A stretch of 64,000 nucleotides of DNA from Allomuricauda ruestringensis DSM 13258 (GCF_000224085.1 NC_015945.1:1375501-1439500), one strand, 5' to 3'. Counted from the stretch's first letter, positions 10,116 through 18,577 are shown. Made by a program: numbers and translations. Notes: generated by a model from the sequence alone, not told the origin.

Positions 10116-11366
10116 TTATTTTAATACAATCCGTTCTGCATCACCAAAACTATCGTAGTTACTGGTAATGACCTGTTCTCCTGGTTGAAGCCCTTCTAAG
10201 ACCTCGTAGTATCTAGAATTTTGTTTTCCGAGTCGGACATTTCGTCTGATGGCTTCGTTTCCATCGGGGTTTATCACAAAAACCCATTGTCCGCCGGTAC
10301 TCTGGAAAAATCCTCCTTTAGGCAACAACAAAGCATCGTTGGATTCGCCCAACTGTAACCGTATGTTATAGCTCTGTCCTGCACGAATGGTTTCCGGTCT
10401 TTCATCCACAAAAACCAAGTCCACACGGAACCTGCCGTTCCTTACCTCAGGATATACCTTGCGCAAACGCAGTTTGAACTCGTTGCCATTGCGCTCCAAG
10501 GTAGCGGAAAGATCTCTTTTTACCCGATCAATATAATGCTCGTCGATATCGGCTTCAATTTTAAAATCTGTAAGCACGTTTATCTGCCCTATTCGTTGTC
10601 CCTGTGAAATATTCTGGCCGATTTCTGCGTCCAAAAATCCCAATTGTCCGTCCGCAGGGGCTCGCACATTAAGGTGATCCAAACGCTCGTAAACCATGGA
10701 AAGTGTTTTTTGCATACGTTCAAGGTCGGCATCCAAACCTTTTAGGGATGTTTCACGCAATTCATCATCCTGTTCTGTTTGTAGTTTTACAATTTCATAT
10801 TGCTTTTGCGCTAGTTCGTAATCTTCCTTTGCTTTTAGATAAACTTCTTTGGAAACCAGTTCTTCCTCGTACAATTCCTTGTTTTGTTCGTGCGCACGCT
10901 TCAATCGCTGTACATCGTATTGTGCGGTGGCCAAAGATTTTCTTCCTTCGACCTGTCTGGAATCGAAGGTGAGTTTGGTGGAGCGCAGGTCGTTTTGCTT
11001 TAATGCCAAGTTGCTTTCGCTGGCCAAAATCTGTTCGTAAAGGGCCATGTTTTCTAGTTTTAGGATAATGTCCCCTTTTTTTACCATGGATCCTTCCTCT
11101 ATCAACTTTTCGGAAACACGTCCTCCTTCGTAAGCATCCATATAAATAGTAGCGATGGGGGCAACGTTGCCATTTATGGTAATATAGTCATCAAATTTAC
11201 CGTTGGTTACGGTGGAAATGGACAAACGTTCCTTTTCTGTTCTAAAGGTGGACATGGAACTGGCAAAAATCAATTTATAGCCAACAAACAAGAGCAATAT
11301 CCCTAATGCGATATAGCCGTAGTGTTTTAGTTTAAGTCCTTTCTTTTTTTCTAATTGTATATCCAT
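10116..11366 (-). CDS. HlyD/MacA-family periplasmic adaptor (membrane fusion protein)
   Basis: The 416-residue protein has one N-terminal membrane helix (about residues 17-35), a split lipoyl-like domain (IYMDAYEGGRVSEKLI ... VKKGDIILKLEN), a long charged alpha-helical hairpin of about residues 115-220, the returning half RAPADGQLGFLDAEIGQNIS, then the beta-barrel and a membrane-proximal domain ending in a typical GLQPGEQVITSNYDSF. Such adaptors join an inner-membrane exporter to a TolC-type channel. It lies between the tolC-like and ATPase genes, only 7 bp after the former, which supports a tripartite efflux pump. In Bacteroidota this gene arrangement commonly accompanies an NtrC-type regulator, as it does here. 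Confidence 0.94.
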   Translation of the reverse strand: MDIQLEKKKGLKLKHYGYIALGILLLFVGYKLIFASSMSTFRTEKERLSISTVTNGKFDDYITINGNVAPIATIYMDAYEGGRVSEKLIEEGSMVKKGDIILKLENMALYEQILASESNLALKQNDLRSTKLTFDSRQVEGRKSLATAQYDVQRLKRAHEQNKELYEEELVSKEVYLKAKEDYELAQKQYEIVKLQTEQDDELRETSLKGLDADLERMQKTLSMVYERLDHLNVRAPADGQLGFLDAEIGQNISQGQRIGQINVLTDFKIEADIDEHYIDRVKRDLSATLERNGNEFKLRLRKVYPEVRNGRFRVDLVFVDERPETIRAGQSYNIRLQLGESNDALLLPKGGFFQSTGGQWVFVINPDGNEAIRRNVRLGKQNSRYYEVLEGLQPGEQVITSNYDSFGDAERIVLK

Positions 11367-11373
11367 GTTGTTT

Positions 11374-12708
11374 TTAGTTGATATTAAAAATGGGCAGCCC
11401 GTTATAAAAATCTATGGTGCTTTGGTTAACTTTTAATCTTAGGCCTACCTGCAAATTCTCGTTTTGGGCAACACCGTACAAGTTCTTTGCTTGAAAAAGT
11501 TCCAGGGCATTGATCAGTCCCTTCTCGTATCTTTTTTGGGCTATGGTAAAGGCCAGTTGTTGAGCTTCTACCTTTTTAGTGCTTTGTTCATATTCTGCAA
11601 TAAGTGCTCGATTATCCTGAACCAATTGCTGCAATAGTTTAAAGAGTTCTTGCTCCTGGATCTCCAAGTTGTTCTTGGCTTGCATATGGGCAATTTTTTG
11701 CTGTTTTACCTGAGAGTGGTTCGCCCACCCGTTGCTAATGGGGATGTTCAATTGTGCTCCAACAAATTTTGAAGAGTTGTCATTGAATTGTGTTTTAAAC
11801 GGGATAACATTGCCGTTTTCATCCACATTGGTCTCAAAATAGCTGGTTCCATACCCTGCAACAAGCGATAAAGAGGGAAACAGGGTTCCCCTTGTGGCCT
11901 GTAACTGCTTTTTGGCCGCTGTTACCCTATACTCTTGTGATTTTACCAAAGGCACAAACCCTCTTGCAGATTGGTACAGGGAATCCAAAGCAACGTTTTC
12001 ATTCACCGAAGCTTGTTCCAAATTTTCCTGTAGTTTTATATCCGAAACTTCGGTTAAATTCATTTCCTGAATCAATATCAGTTTGGCGTTGGTAAGTAGG
12101 TTCCTGTTCTGGGTCAATAAAAGTTTGTCGCCCAAAAGATTGGATTCCGCTTCATAAAGATCGGCACCCGCCATTAGCCCAAGCTCCACCTGTTTTTCAA
12201 CCAAATCATAGTTTCCTTGGGAAATTTCAAGTTGCTCCAAGGAGTTGGCCACCAAACCTTCGTAAAACTTGATGTCGTAGAAAGCGCTCATCACCCTAAA
12301 GGCCAATAAGAACTTTTCTTGCAAAATGTCTTCTTGTGTGGCCTTGTAAATAAATTTGGAGGCTCTTATGGTATTCAGTTTTTGAAAACCACGGAACAGA
12401 TCCAAGTTGGCATTGAGCGAGTAATTGTTACTGAAGAAATCCGAGTTCACATAATCGTTGGTCTGTGGGTCGGCAGATCTACCATATCTAATGGTATAAT
12501 TGGTGGAACCATTTACGGACGGCAATAGATCCCTGATGGACTGTCTATAAGATTCCCTGCTAGATTCGTTGCTAAAAGACGTATTCTTAACCTGAAGATT
12601 ATGTTCAATGGCATAATCCACACACTCCTCCAGCGTCCAAACCTCCTGCGAAAACCCAATCAAGGATGCAAATAATAATAAAGTTGTAATGTATGTTTTT
12701 AGGCTCAT
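11374..12708 (-). CDS. TolC-family outer membrane efflux protein
   Basis: The start is placed at the ATG at 12708 because it gives a clean signal peptide (MSLKTYITTLLLFASLIGFSQ); an in-frame ATG at 12726 would add six polar residues in front. The mature part begins VWTLEECVDYAIEHNLQVKN, the usual opening of TolC-family proteins, followed by two repeats of helices and short strands, with QARGLV/KGLINALELFQAKN-type motifs near the C-terminus. Length (444 aa) is normal. It would form the outer membrane exit duct for the adaptor and permeases encoded downstream. It is the first gene of the efflux operon and is divergent from the regulator gene at 12913, with about 200 bp between them that must hold both promoters. 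Confidence 0.93.
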   Translation of the reverse strand: MSLKTYITTLLLFASLIGFSQEVWTLEECVDYAIEHNLQVKNTSFSNESSRESYRQSIRDLLPSVNGSTNYTIRYGRSADPQTNDYVNSDFFSNNYSLNANLDLFRGFQKLNTIRASKFIYKATQEDILQEKFLLAFRVMSAFYDIKFYEGLVANSLEQLEISQGNYDLVEKQVELGLMAGADLYEAESNLLGDKLLLTQNRNLLTNAKLILIQEMNLTEVSDIKLQENLEQASVNENVALDSLYQSARGFVPLVKSQEYRVTAAKKQLQATRGTLFPSLSLVAGYGTSYFETNVDENGNVIPFKTQFNDNSSKFVGAQLNIPISNGWANHSQVKQQKIAHMQAKNNLEIQEQELFKLLQQLVQDNRALIAEYEQSTKKVEAQQLAFTIAQKRYEKGLINALELFQAKNLYGVAQNENLQVGLRLKVNQSTIDFYNGLPIFNIN

Positions 12709-12912
12709 AGTTTTATCCTGTGCCAAACTACTGTCTATTCTTATGCCAAAATAAATTTAATCTGATTATCAAATACTTACAATCAAAAATGAACAATTAT
12801 TAATGAGTGAGTGTAAAAATTTTGTACAAAAAATGTCCAAATATTTTACAGTTGTATAAAACATATCGGAGCAATTATTAGTTTTAGCTTTCAATATGAA
12901 CCTAAAAGCCCT

Positions 12913-14277
12913 ATGGTTGATGCCAAAATTTTAGTTGTTGACGACAATAAGAGCGTGTTGAGTGCTTTGGAAATTCTATTGCAGTTTGAGTACAAAAGCG
13001 TCCAAACCATTTTTAATCCCAACCAGATTTCCTCTTTTCCTAACTTAAATGATATTGACATTGTGCTCTTGGACATGAACTTTTCCGCTGGGGTGAACAC
13101 GGGCAACGAAGGATTATATTGGCTCAAAGAGATTAAAAAGAAATCGCCCAACACCTCGGTAATCATGATGACGGCATACGGTGCTGTGGATTTAGCGGTT
13201 AGGGCGCTTAAACAAGGGGCTTCCGACTTTGTGCTGAAGCCTTGGAACAACGAACGCTTGATGACTACGGTGAAATCGGCATACGAGCTGAGAAAATCGA
13301 AACAAGAAATACACAACCTCAAGAAAAAAGAGAACAACCTAAAGCAAGTCATCAACGAAGGACGGAACTATATCATTGGTCAATCCAAGGCGTTGACTTC
13401 CGTTCTGAACCTCGTGGCCAAAGTGGCCAAAACCGATGTCAACGTTCTCATCACCGGCGAAAATGGTACCGGAAAAGAATTGATTGCCCGGGAACTACAT
13501 CGATTATCAACTCGAAAAAATGAGGTTTTTATAGGGGTAGACATGGGTTCCATCGCCGAAAACTTGTTCGAAAGCGAGCTTTTTGGACACGCCAAAGGGG
13601 CCTTTACCGATGCCAAAGAAGATAGGGCCGGTAAGTTTGAGGCCGCACATCAAGGAAGCCTGTTTTTGGATGAAATCGGGAACCTTTCGCTTCAAATGCA
13701 GGCCAAATTATTGTCTTCCATTCAAAACAAATCCGTGGTTCGGGTGGGCTCCAACAAACCCATCGATGTAGATATTCGGTTAGTATGTGCCACCAATTGC
13801 AATTTGGAGCAAATGGTTGCGGATGGATTGTTTCGGGAAGACCTGTTGTACCGCATCAACACTATCCATATTGAAGTGCCTCCGCTAAGGGAGCGCAATG
13901 AGGATATTTTGGTGCTGGCCGATTTTTTCCTTAAAAAATTTGCCCATAAATATGATAAGTCCGGATTGCGAATCAATCAATTGGCGCAGGAAAAACTGAT
14001 GGAATACCCGTGGCCGGGTAATATTAGGGAGTTGCAACATACCATGGAACGAGCTGTCATCCTTTCTGATGGCAATGTTTTAAAACCCTCCGATTTTCTG
14101 TTGCATGCCAAGCCCATGCAGTCTTTTGACAGCGAGCCCATGACCCTTAACGAAATGGAGGAACAAATGATCCTTAGGGCTTTGGAACAAAATGAGGGCA
14201 ACTACAGTGCCGCGGCCGAACAATTGGGCATTTCCCGACAAACGCTTTATAACAAGTTGAAGAAAAAGAGCGACTGA
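12913..14277 (+). CDS. NtrC-family sigma-54-dependent response regulator
   Basis: A 454-residue three-domain activator. The receiver domain (residues 1-120) has acidic Asp10-Asp11, phosphoacceptor Asp54 (VLLDMNF) and the conserved lysine in FVLKPWN. The AAA+ domain (about 145-380) has Walker A GENGTGKE, Walker B SLFLDEIGN and an arginine-finger region; the loop that contacts sigma-54, normally GAFTGA, reads GAFTDA. A Fis-type helix-turn-helix closes the protein (EGNYSAAAEQLGISRQTLYN). It overlaps the kinase gene by one base (TGATG) and is divergent from the efflux operon, which it probably controls. No convincing -24/-12 promoter was found by eye upstream of that operon. Confidence 0.94.
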   Translation: MVDAKILVVDDNKSVLSALEILLQFEYKSVQTIFNPNQISSFPNLNDIDIVLLDMNFSAGVNTGNEGLYWLKEIKKKSPNTSVIMMTAYGAVDLAVRALKQGASDFVLKPWNNERLMTTVKSAYELRKSKQEIHNLKKKENNLKQVINEGRNYIIGQSKALTSVLNLVAKVAKTDVNVLITGENGTGKELIARELHRLSTRKNEVFIGVDMGSIAENLFESELFGHAKGAFTDAKEDRAGKFEAAHQGSLFLDEIGNLSLQMQAKLLSSIQNKSVVRVGSNKPIDVDIRLVCATNCNLEQMVADGLFREDLLYRINTIHIEVPPLRERNEDILVLADFFLKKFAHKYDKSGLRINQLAQEKLMEYPWPGNIRELQHTMERAVILSDGNVLKPSDFLLHAKPMQSFDSEPMTLNEMEEQMILRALEQNEGNYSAAAEQLGISRQTLYNKLKKKSD

Positions 14278-15629
14278 TGGCAAGCAGAAACTTTTATATT
14301 CAGCTTATTGTTCGGGTAATTTTCCTGTCCCTAACTGCCGTTGCCTTGGCCTTTTCATTCGCCTATAAATGGTATTTTACCTCGGGGCTCTGTGCCATTC
14401 TTTTAATGGTACAAGTGTTTTCCTTGATAACCTTCATAAATCGCACCAACAGAAAGATTGCCTATTTTTTTGATGCTATTAGGAACGAGGATTTTACCCT
14501 CCGTTTTCCAGAGGGGGTTACCATTGATTCGTTCCAAGAGCTCAACCGAAGCCTTAATCGAGTCAATGGACTTATCCAAGAAGTCCACATGCAACTCCAG
14601 ATACGGGAGCAGTACTATCAAGAAATTTTGAAACAGGCCAGTATCGGCATCATGACCTACAACGAAAAGGGGCATGTTCTTTTTGCCAATCCCACTCTAG
14701 AGCAGTTGTTGGACTATACTCCCTTGAACCACATCAAACAGTTAAAGCAAGTGGATGAAAATCTGTACGAAATCTTTAAAGACTTTCAGCCTTTTCAGCG
14801 CAAGTTGTTCCAATTGTCCAATGAGCGCGAACAAACACAATTGGCCCTAAAGTCCACTCCTTTAACGTTGGACGGCCAATCTTTACTGCTGGTGGTGGTC
14901 CAAGATATCCATAAGGAACTGGACGAAAAAGAAACCGAGTCTTGGGTGCGCCTCATCCGTGTGCTTACGCATGAGATTATGAATACCATTACCCCGATTG
15001 CTTCCATATCGGATTCCATCATCAAATACTACCGAAAAGGAGGCAAAATCACCCCGATGGAAGAGTTGGAGGAAAGTCAGATAAAAAATACGTTGAAAGG
15101 ATTGGAAGTCATCAAAGAACAAGGTGGAGACCTAATGGATTTTGTGCAATCCTACCGAAGCCTGTTACACGTGCCGGACCCTAGCAAAACCCTTGTGAAA
15201 GGAAAAGACTTGCTGGAAAAGATAGATGTTCTCATGTCCGCCCGGCTGCTTGAGGGTGAAAGCGAGTTCAATATACTTTGCCACCCCGAGGATCTGGAGT
15301 TTTATATTGATGAAAAACAAATTTCCCAAGTGTTGATCAACTTGGCGAAAAATGGCCTGCAATCTGTTGAGTCCACCAGCGGCGGAAAAGTGCAAATGGT
15401 TGCCGGAATCGATGAAAATGGCTCTAAATATATTGATATCAAGGACAACGGACCAGGAATATCCCCCGAGGTAATGGACGAAATATTTGTTCCCTTTTTT
15501 ACCACCAAAAGCGAAGGCACGGGTATTGGCCTAAGTCTTTCCAAAAGGGTGATGCAACTTCACGGAGGTGGTATTCAAGTACGTTCTATTCCTAATGTTG
15601 AAACCGTTTTCCGACTTACCTTTGCTTAA
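14277..15629 (+). CDS. Membrane sensor histidine kinase (NtrB-like)
   Basis: The 450-residue protein starts with two membrane helices (about residues 8-30 and 35-55) with almost no periplasmic loop, then a HAMP-like linker, a PAS-like region (about 110-215), a phosphoacceptor box RVLTHEIMNTITP with His232, an N box INLAKNG (about 354-360), and ATP-binding boxes DNGPGIS and FFTTKSEGTGIGLSLSKR. It would phosphorylate the regulator encoded immediately upstream. With so little outside the membrane it may sense the membrane itself or a cytoplasmic signal through PAS. The start overlaps the regulator stop, implying translational coupling. Confidence 0.93.
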   Translation: MASRNFYIQLIVRVIFLSLTAVALAFSFAYKWYFTSGLCAILLMVQVFSLITFINRTNRKIAYFFDAIRNEDFTLRFPEGVTIDSFQELNRSLNRVNGLIQEVHMQLQIREQYYQEILKQASIGIMTYNEKGHVLFANPTLEQLLDYTPLNHIKQLKQVDENLYEIFKDFQPFQRKLFQLSNEREQTQLALKSTPLTLDGQSLLLVVVQDIHKELDEKETESWVRLIRVLTHEIMNTITPIASISDSIIKYYRKGGKITPMEELEESQIKNTLKGLEVIKEQGGDLMDFVQSYRSLLHVPDPSKTLVKGKDLLEKIDVLMSARLLEGESEFNILCHPEDLEFYIDEKQISQVLINLAKNGLQSVESTSGGKVQMVAGIDENGSKYIDIKDNGPGISPEVMDEIFVPFFTTKSEGTGIGLSLSKRVMQLHGGGIQVRSIPNVETVFRLTFA

Positions 15630-15636
15630 CCAAACT

Positions 15637-16077
15637 ATGAAAAAAGCACTTTTAGACTTCTGCTGGAGCCATTTGGACGAGCGAACCACGCGATTAAAAA
15701 AGCAGAGCGGTGAACTGCAAGAATCCTTGAGCTCCGAAACCAAAAGTTCGGCAGGTGACAAGCACGAAACAGGAAGGGCCATGGTACAGCTGGAACAGGA
15801 AAAACTGGGTCAACAATTACTGGAACTCGATACAACCCGAAGCGTCCTGAATAAAATAAATATTGATACACCCTCAGATAAAATACGTTTGGGTTCTCTG
15901 GTAAAAACGAGTGTGGCCGATTATTTTATAGCCATCTCTGCAGGCGCTTTTAAGCATAATGATGGTGTTGTCTACTGTATTTCGGCCAATGCTCCCATAG
16001 CCAGATTGTTGCTAGGAAAGGAAAAAGGTGAACGTTTTGTGTTCAATGGGAGTCAATCCATTTTGGAGGTTATTTGA
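15637..16077 (+). CDS. GreA/GreB C-terminal-domain-like protein
   Basis: The start chosen is the ATG at 15637, just after the kinase stop at 15629; a longer frame from 15568 would overlap the kinase. The 146-residue product begins with a helical, charged segment (about residues 1-75, with AGDKHETGRAMVQLEQEKL reminiscent of the Gre coiled coil) followed by a compact domain (SDKIRLGSLVKTSVADYFIAISAG ...) resembling the FKBP-like C-terminal domain of GreA. In flavobacterial genomes similar proteins are sometimes mislabelled 3-oxoacyl-ACP synthase. A role at RNA polymerase is an inference from fold resemblance only. Its last codons are inside the 20-bp direct repeat that borders the inserted segment downstream. 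Confidence 0.7.
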   Translation: MKKALLDFCWSHLDERTTRLKKQSGELQESLSSETKSSAGDKHETGRAMVQLEQEKLGQQLLELDTTRSVLNKINIDTPSDKIRLGSLVKTSVADYFIAISAGAFKHNDGVVYCISANAPIARLLLGKEKGERFVFNGSQSILEVI

Positions 16078-16088
16078 AGCTTGGAAAC
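16069..16088 (+). repeat. Left 20-bp direct repeat of a 2.5-kb insertion
   Basis: GTTATTTGAAGCTTGGAAAC occurs here, spanning the stop codon of the GreA-like gene, and again without mismatch at 18556-18575 in the same orientation. Removing one copy and everything between them would place the GreA-like gene directly convergent with the gene at 18578-19213. The copies therefore look like the duplicated target of an insertion. Confidence 0.75.
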
Positions 16089-16093
16089 TCCAA

Positions 16094-16194
16094 GCTGGTG
16101 CGAGCCTGCCTTTGTTGGCAGACAGGCGTCTCGCTAGTCCTCCACTACTTTCAAAATGGATTTTTACGAGCCAAGAGGTTTGCACTAGTGGGAT
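16094..16194. repeat. Dispersed palindromic repeat element, copy A
   Basis: A stretch of about 100 nt opening with GCTGGTGCGAGC and closing with GGTTTGCACTAGTGGGAT, so its ends are imperfect inverted repeats. It contains CTACTTTCAAAATGGATTT and a small inner palindrome (CTGCC/GGCAG). The same core and the same ends recur at 18424-18505, and the two copies bracket the esterase-like and lipoprotein genes. The family was not identified. Confidence 0.65.
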
Positions 16195-16237
16195 ATCTAC
16201 AGTAGAACATTGTGAAATTTCAATAAAAATCAACCCT

Positions 16238-17362
16238 ATGAAGTCATTATACATTTTTATAATGTGCTGTTTTTTAAATAAAATATGTACAGCACAAGAA
16301 AATAACTTCCCAATTACCATTGGCGCCCATCATACTATTCAGTCTTCCGTATTAAATCAAGAAAGAACAATTCAAATTTATACACCTGATGGTTATTCAG
16401 ATTCAAAGCAAGAATATCCAGTGCTTTATATTTTGGATGGACAATGGTATTTTTTAAGCGGTGTAGCAATTCAAAAAGCCTTGCGCACTCCAGGTGCTAT
16501 TCCAGAAATGATTGTTGTAGGCATCAATAATAGCAACCCATTAAGAAGAACATTATTTGGGGATGAAAATAAAAAATTCACTGATTTTTTAATTAATGAA
16601 GTCATACACTACATAGATTCAAATTACAGAACAAATAAAGAACGTGTCATTTTTGGTTGGGAAGACGCTGCTTACTACATAAGTGAATTAATTTTAGAAA
16701 AGAGCGAGGTCTTTAATGGAGCAATAATAACTAATGGGGGTTATGCTTCCGAAGAGATGGTTAAAAAGTTTTCTTCAGAAAAAGATGTTTACCTATTTAT
16801 GGCCAACTCCAAAAAGGATATTTATTATATCGGTTCAACCGAAGCGTTCCATGAAATACTGAAAAAGAACAGCCCCAAGAATCTTATTTGGAAATATGAT
16901 CTGTTTAATGATGAAGTGCATGAAACCTTAGCGCATTTAGCAATATATAAAGGGTTGAAATACTACTATTATAATTATGACTCCCCAGTTTTTGAAAGTA
17001 TACAACAGTATATTGATTTGGGAGGAATGGATTACCTGACCACTTATTTTAAGGAACGGGCAAAACAATTTGGTGGTGATGGCCGTATCGATGACAACAC
17101 AAAAAATGGATTAATTTGGTTAGCATGGAACAGAAATAATTTTGAGTATTTTAATATTTTCATGACCGAATTTAAAGATGTTTTAAGTACAAAAAGATAT
17201 GCTTCGGCCTATTGGAAAAATCGTTTCGGGCAGTTTTATTTAAAGCATAAGGACTACCAGAATGCTATTAAATACTTCGAAACAGGGCTTGTCCAATACC
17301 CAAATTCAAGCTTTGAACAAGAAATGAGAGAGGGTTTAATGAAATGCAACAATAAAGAATGA
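16238..17362 (+). CDS. Esterase-family alpha/beta hydrolase homologue lacking the nucleophile serine
   Basis: The ATG at 16238 gives a signal peptide (MKSLYIFIMCCFLNKICTAQ) and a 374-residue secreted protein; the open frame further upstream runs through repeat DNA. Residues 35-250 follow the bacterial esterase-D/ferri-siderophore esterase layout: RTIQIYTPDGY, YPVLYILDGQW, MIVVGINN, FLINEVIHYID and a late HETLAH. Where the nucleophile elbow GHSxGG is expected, the sequence reads FGWEDAAYYISE (residues 139-150), so the serine is replaced by glutamate. The C-terminal 100 residues include a TPR-like repeat (KDYQNAIKYFETGLVQYP). AT-rich codon use differs from flanking genes and it lies in the inserted segment. 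A non-catalytic or altered role is likely. Confidence 0.75.
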   Translation: MKSLYIFIMCCFLNKICTAQENNFPITIGAHHTIQSSVLNQERTIQIYTPDGYSDSKQEYPVLYILDGQWYFLSGVAIQKALRTPGAIPEMIVVGINNSNPLRRTLFGDENKKFTDFLINEVIHYIDSNYRTNKERVIFGWEDAAYYISELILEKSEVFNGAIITNGGYASEEMVKKFSSEKDVYLFMANSKKDIYYIGSTEAFHEILKKNSPKNLIWKYDLFNDEVHETLAHLAIYKGLKYYYYNYDSPVFESIQQYIDLGGMDYLTTYFKERAKQFGGDGRIDDNTKNGLIWLAWNRNNFEYFNIFMTEFKDVLSTKRYASAYWKNRFGQFYLKHKDYQNAIKYFETGLVQYPNSSFEQEMREGLMKCNNKE

Positions 17363-17386
17363 TGATTCTATTAAAAAAACGTTCTA

Positions 17387-17440
17387 CAACGTCGTGTCTG
17401 GCATATACCTTTCGGAGCACGTGCCATACAAATACCGTTG
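17387..17440 (+). repeat. attC-like imperfect hairpin between two cassette-like genes
   Basis: Outer arms CAACG (17387-17391) and CGTTG (17436-17440) enclose inner arms TGTCTGGCA (17395-17403) and TGCCATACA (17422-17430), which pair with one mismatch and leave extrahelical bases on one side, as in attC sites of integron cassettes. The following gene begins 25 bp after it with no recognisable promoter. The strict R-box consensus of attC (GTTRRRY) is not satisfied, and no integrase gene is present in the window, so the call is tentative. Confidence 0.4.
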
Positions 17441-17464
17441 GCGGTAATTAAAACAAACTGAACA

Positions 17465-18349
17465 ATGAGAATTAAAATTATAGTACTGGTATTTGCAATA
17501 TTTTTGAGTGCTTGCAAACCAGAGAAGTCGGAAATTAAGAAGAATTCCTCAACAGAAGATAACCTTTACTTTGGATATAAGCCTCCAGGGTTAACCCCCG
17601 AAATTTTTGTTCCGAAAAAGAGCACTTCTGAAGACTGGAAATTAGGGAGCGAGGACGCTTTGGACATGCAAGAGTTTTACTTCACTTATTCAGGGAACGA
17701 CCCCTTTCAGCCAGCTGTTGTCGTTTATCGGCAAGAAGAAAGTTATTATAGGGTCAATAAATATACTTTTAACCCTAGAAGCGCTGAAAATAGCAACATT
17801 TTATACTCAAGACATAACTATATTGAACGTACAGATTCGGGTTGGTCAAAGATAAAAAGTCTAGGTCCAATGTTTGACAGGGAAGATTGGGGCATTATGG
17901 TGTTGTCGGCATCCGATAAAGGGACTATCGTTTTTGATGATTATAAAAGCAATGACGTAATTCGCATATCAAAGATCATTGATGGTAAACGAGAAGAACC
18001 AAAACTACTCGGTAAGGAAATTAACTCAGGAAAATGGACAGCCCACCCTTTTATAGCACCAGATGAATCCTTCTTAATATGGGGTAGCGAGCGAGAAGAT
18101 GGATATGGCAAGTCTGACAATTATATCAGTTTTCGACAGCAAGATGGTTCATGGGGCCCAGCTATTAATATGGGAAATAAGATAAATTCAGAATTAGTAG
18201 AGAATGGTGCGAGGTTAACACCTGATGGAAAATATTTGCTTTTTGGAAGGTCAGAAGAAAAAGTAAGGGAAGATGGAAGTACATATTGGCAAACAAAACA
18301 ATATTGGGTCGATGCTAAAATCATTGAACAGTTAAGACCTCGGCAATGA
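17465..18349 (+). CDS. Secreted lipoprotein with TolB-like (PD40) beta-propeller repeats
   Basis: A 294-residue protein with a lipoprotein signal (IVLVFAIFLSACKPEKS, cysteine 17). The mature chain contains propeller-type blades such as HPFIAPDESFLIWGSERE and NGARLTPDGKYLLFGRSEE, each with the Asp-Gly/Asp-Glu turn of PD40 motifs, and RNAs of charged polar loops between. Such periplasmic or surface lipoproteins bind ligands or partner proteins; no catalytic residues are recognised. Its base composition is AT-rich like the upstream esterase homologue, it follows the attC-like hairpin, and both genes lie between the 20-bp direct repeats. I infer that it was acquired together with that gene. Confidence 0.72.
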   Translation: MRIKIIVLVFAIFLSACKPEKSEIKKNSSTEDNLYFGYKPPGLTPEIFVPKKSTSEDWKLGSEDALDMQEFYFTYSGNDPFQPAVVVYRQEESYYRVNKYTFNPRSAENSNILYSRHNYIERTDSGWSKIKSLGPMFDREDWGIMVLSASDKGTIVFDDYKSNDVIRISKIIDGKREEPKLLGKEINSGKWTAHPFIAPDESFLIWGSEREDGYGKSDNYISFRQQDGSWGPAINMGNKINSELVENGARLTPDGKYLLFGRSEEKVREDGSTYWQTKQYWVDAKIIEQLRPRQ

Positions 18350-18423
18350 TTTTATGTAAAATTTCATTGGTGTAAATATAACTGTCACCAACTTTGTGTA
18401 AGCGCAATAACGACAGAAACCCT

Positions 18424-18505
18424 CGCTGGTGCAAGCATCATGCTTATGCCTGCTCTACTTTCAAAATGGATTTTTACGGGCCAAAAGGCTCGCACTAGCG
18501 GGGAT
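18424..18505. repeat. Dispersed palindromic repeat element, copy B
   Basis: Second copy of the element at 16094-16194: it opens CGCTGGTGCAAGC and closes GGCTCGCACTAGCGGGGAT (inverted ends, 11 of 13 positions pair) and shares the inner stretch CTACTTTCAAAATGGATTT followed by TTACGGGCC. It is shorter than copy A in its first half. Confidence 0.65.
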
Positions 18506-18555
18506 TTGCCATCAGGTTTCCCAAAAAGGTTCGAGCATCCCGCACCTATATAGAA

Positions 18556-18575
18556 GTTATTTGAAGCTTGGAAAC
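18556..18575 (+). repeat. Right 20-bp direct repeat of a 2.5-kb insertion
   Basis: Exact second copy of the 20-mer at 16069-16088, located two bases before the stop codon of the convergent gene at 18578-19213. The distance between copies is 2,487 bp. Confidence 0.75.
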
Positions 18576-18577
18576 CT

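Noticed and set aside
12700..12750. Possible sigma-54 promoter upstream of the TolC-like gene
   Set aside because: TGGCA tracts occur (TGGCATAAG and TGGCACAGG on the minus strand) but neither has GC at the required -12 spacing, and one overlaps the start codon region.
18367..18391. Second attC-like or terminator hairpin (TTGGTG/CACCAA)
   Set aside because: Only six pairs, no T-run and no second arm pair; too weak to call either.
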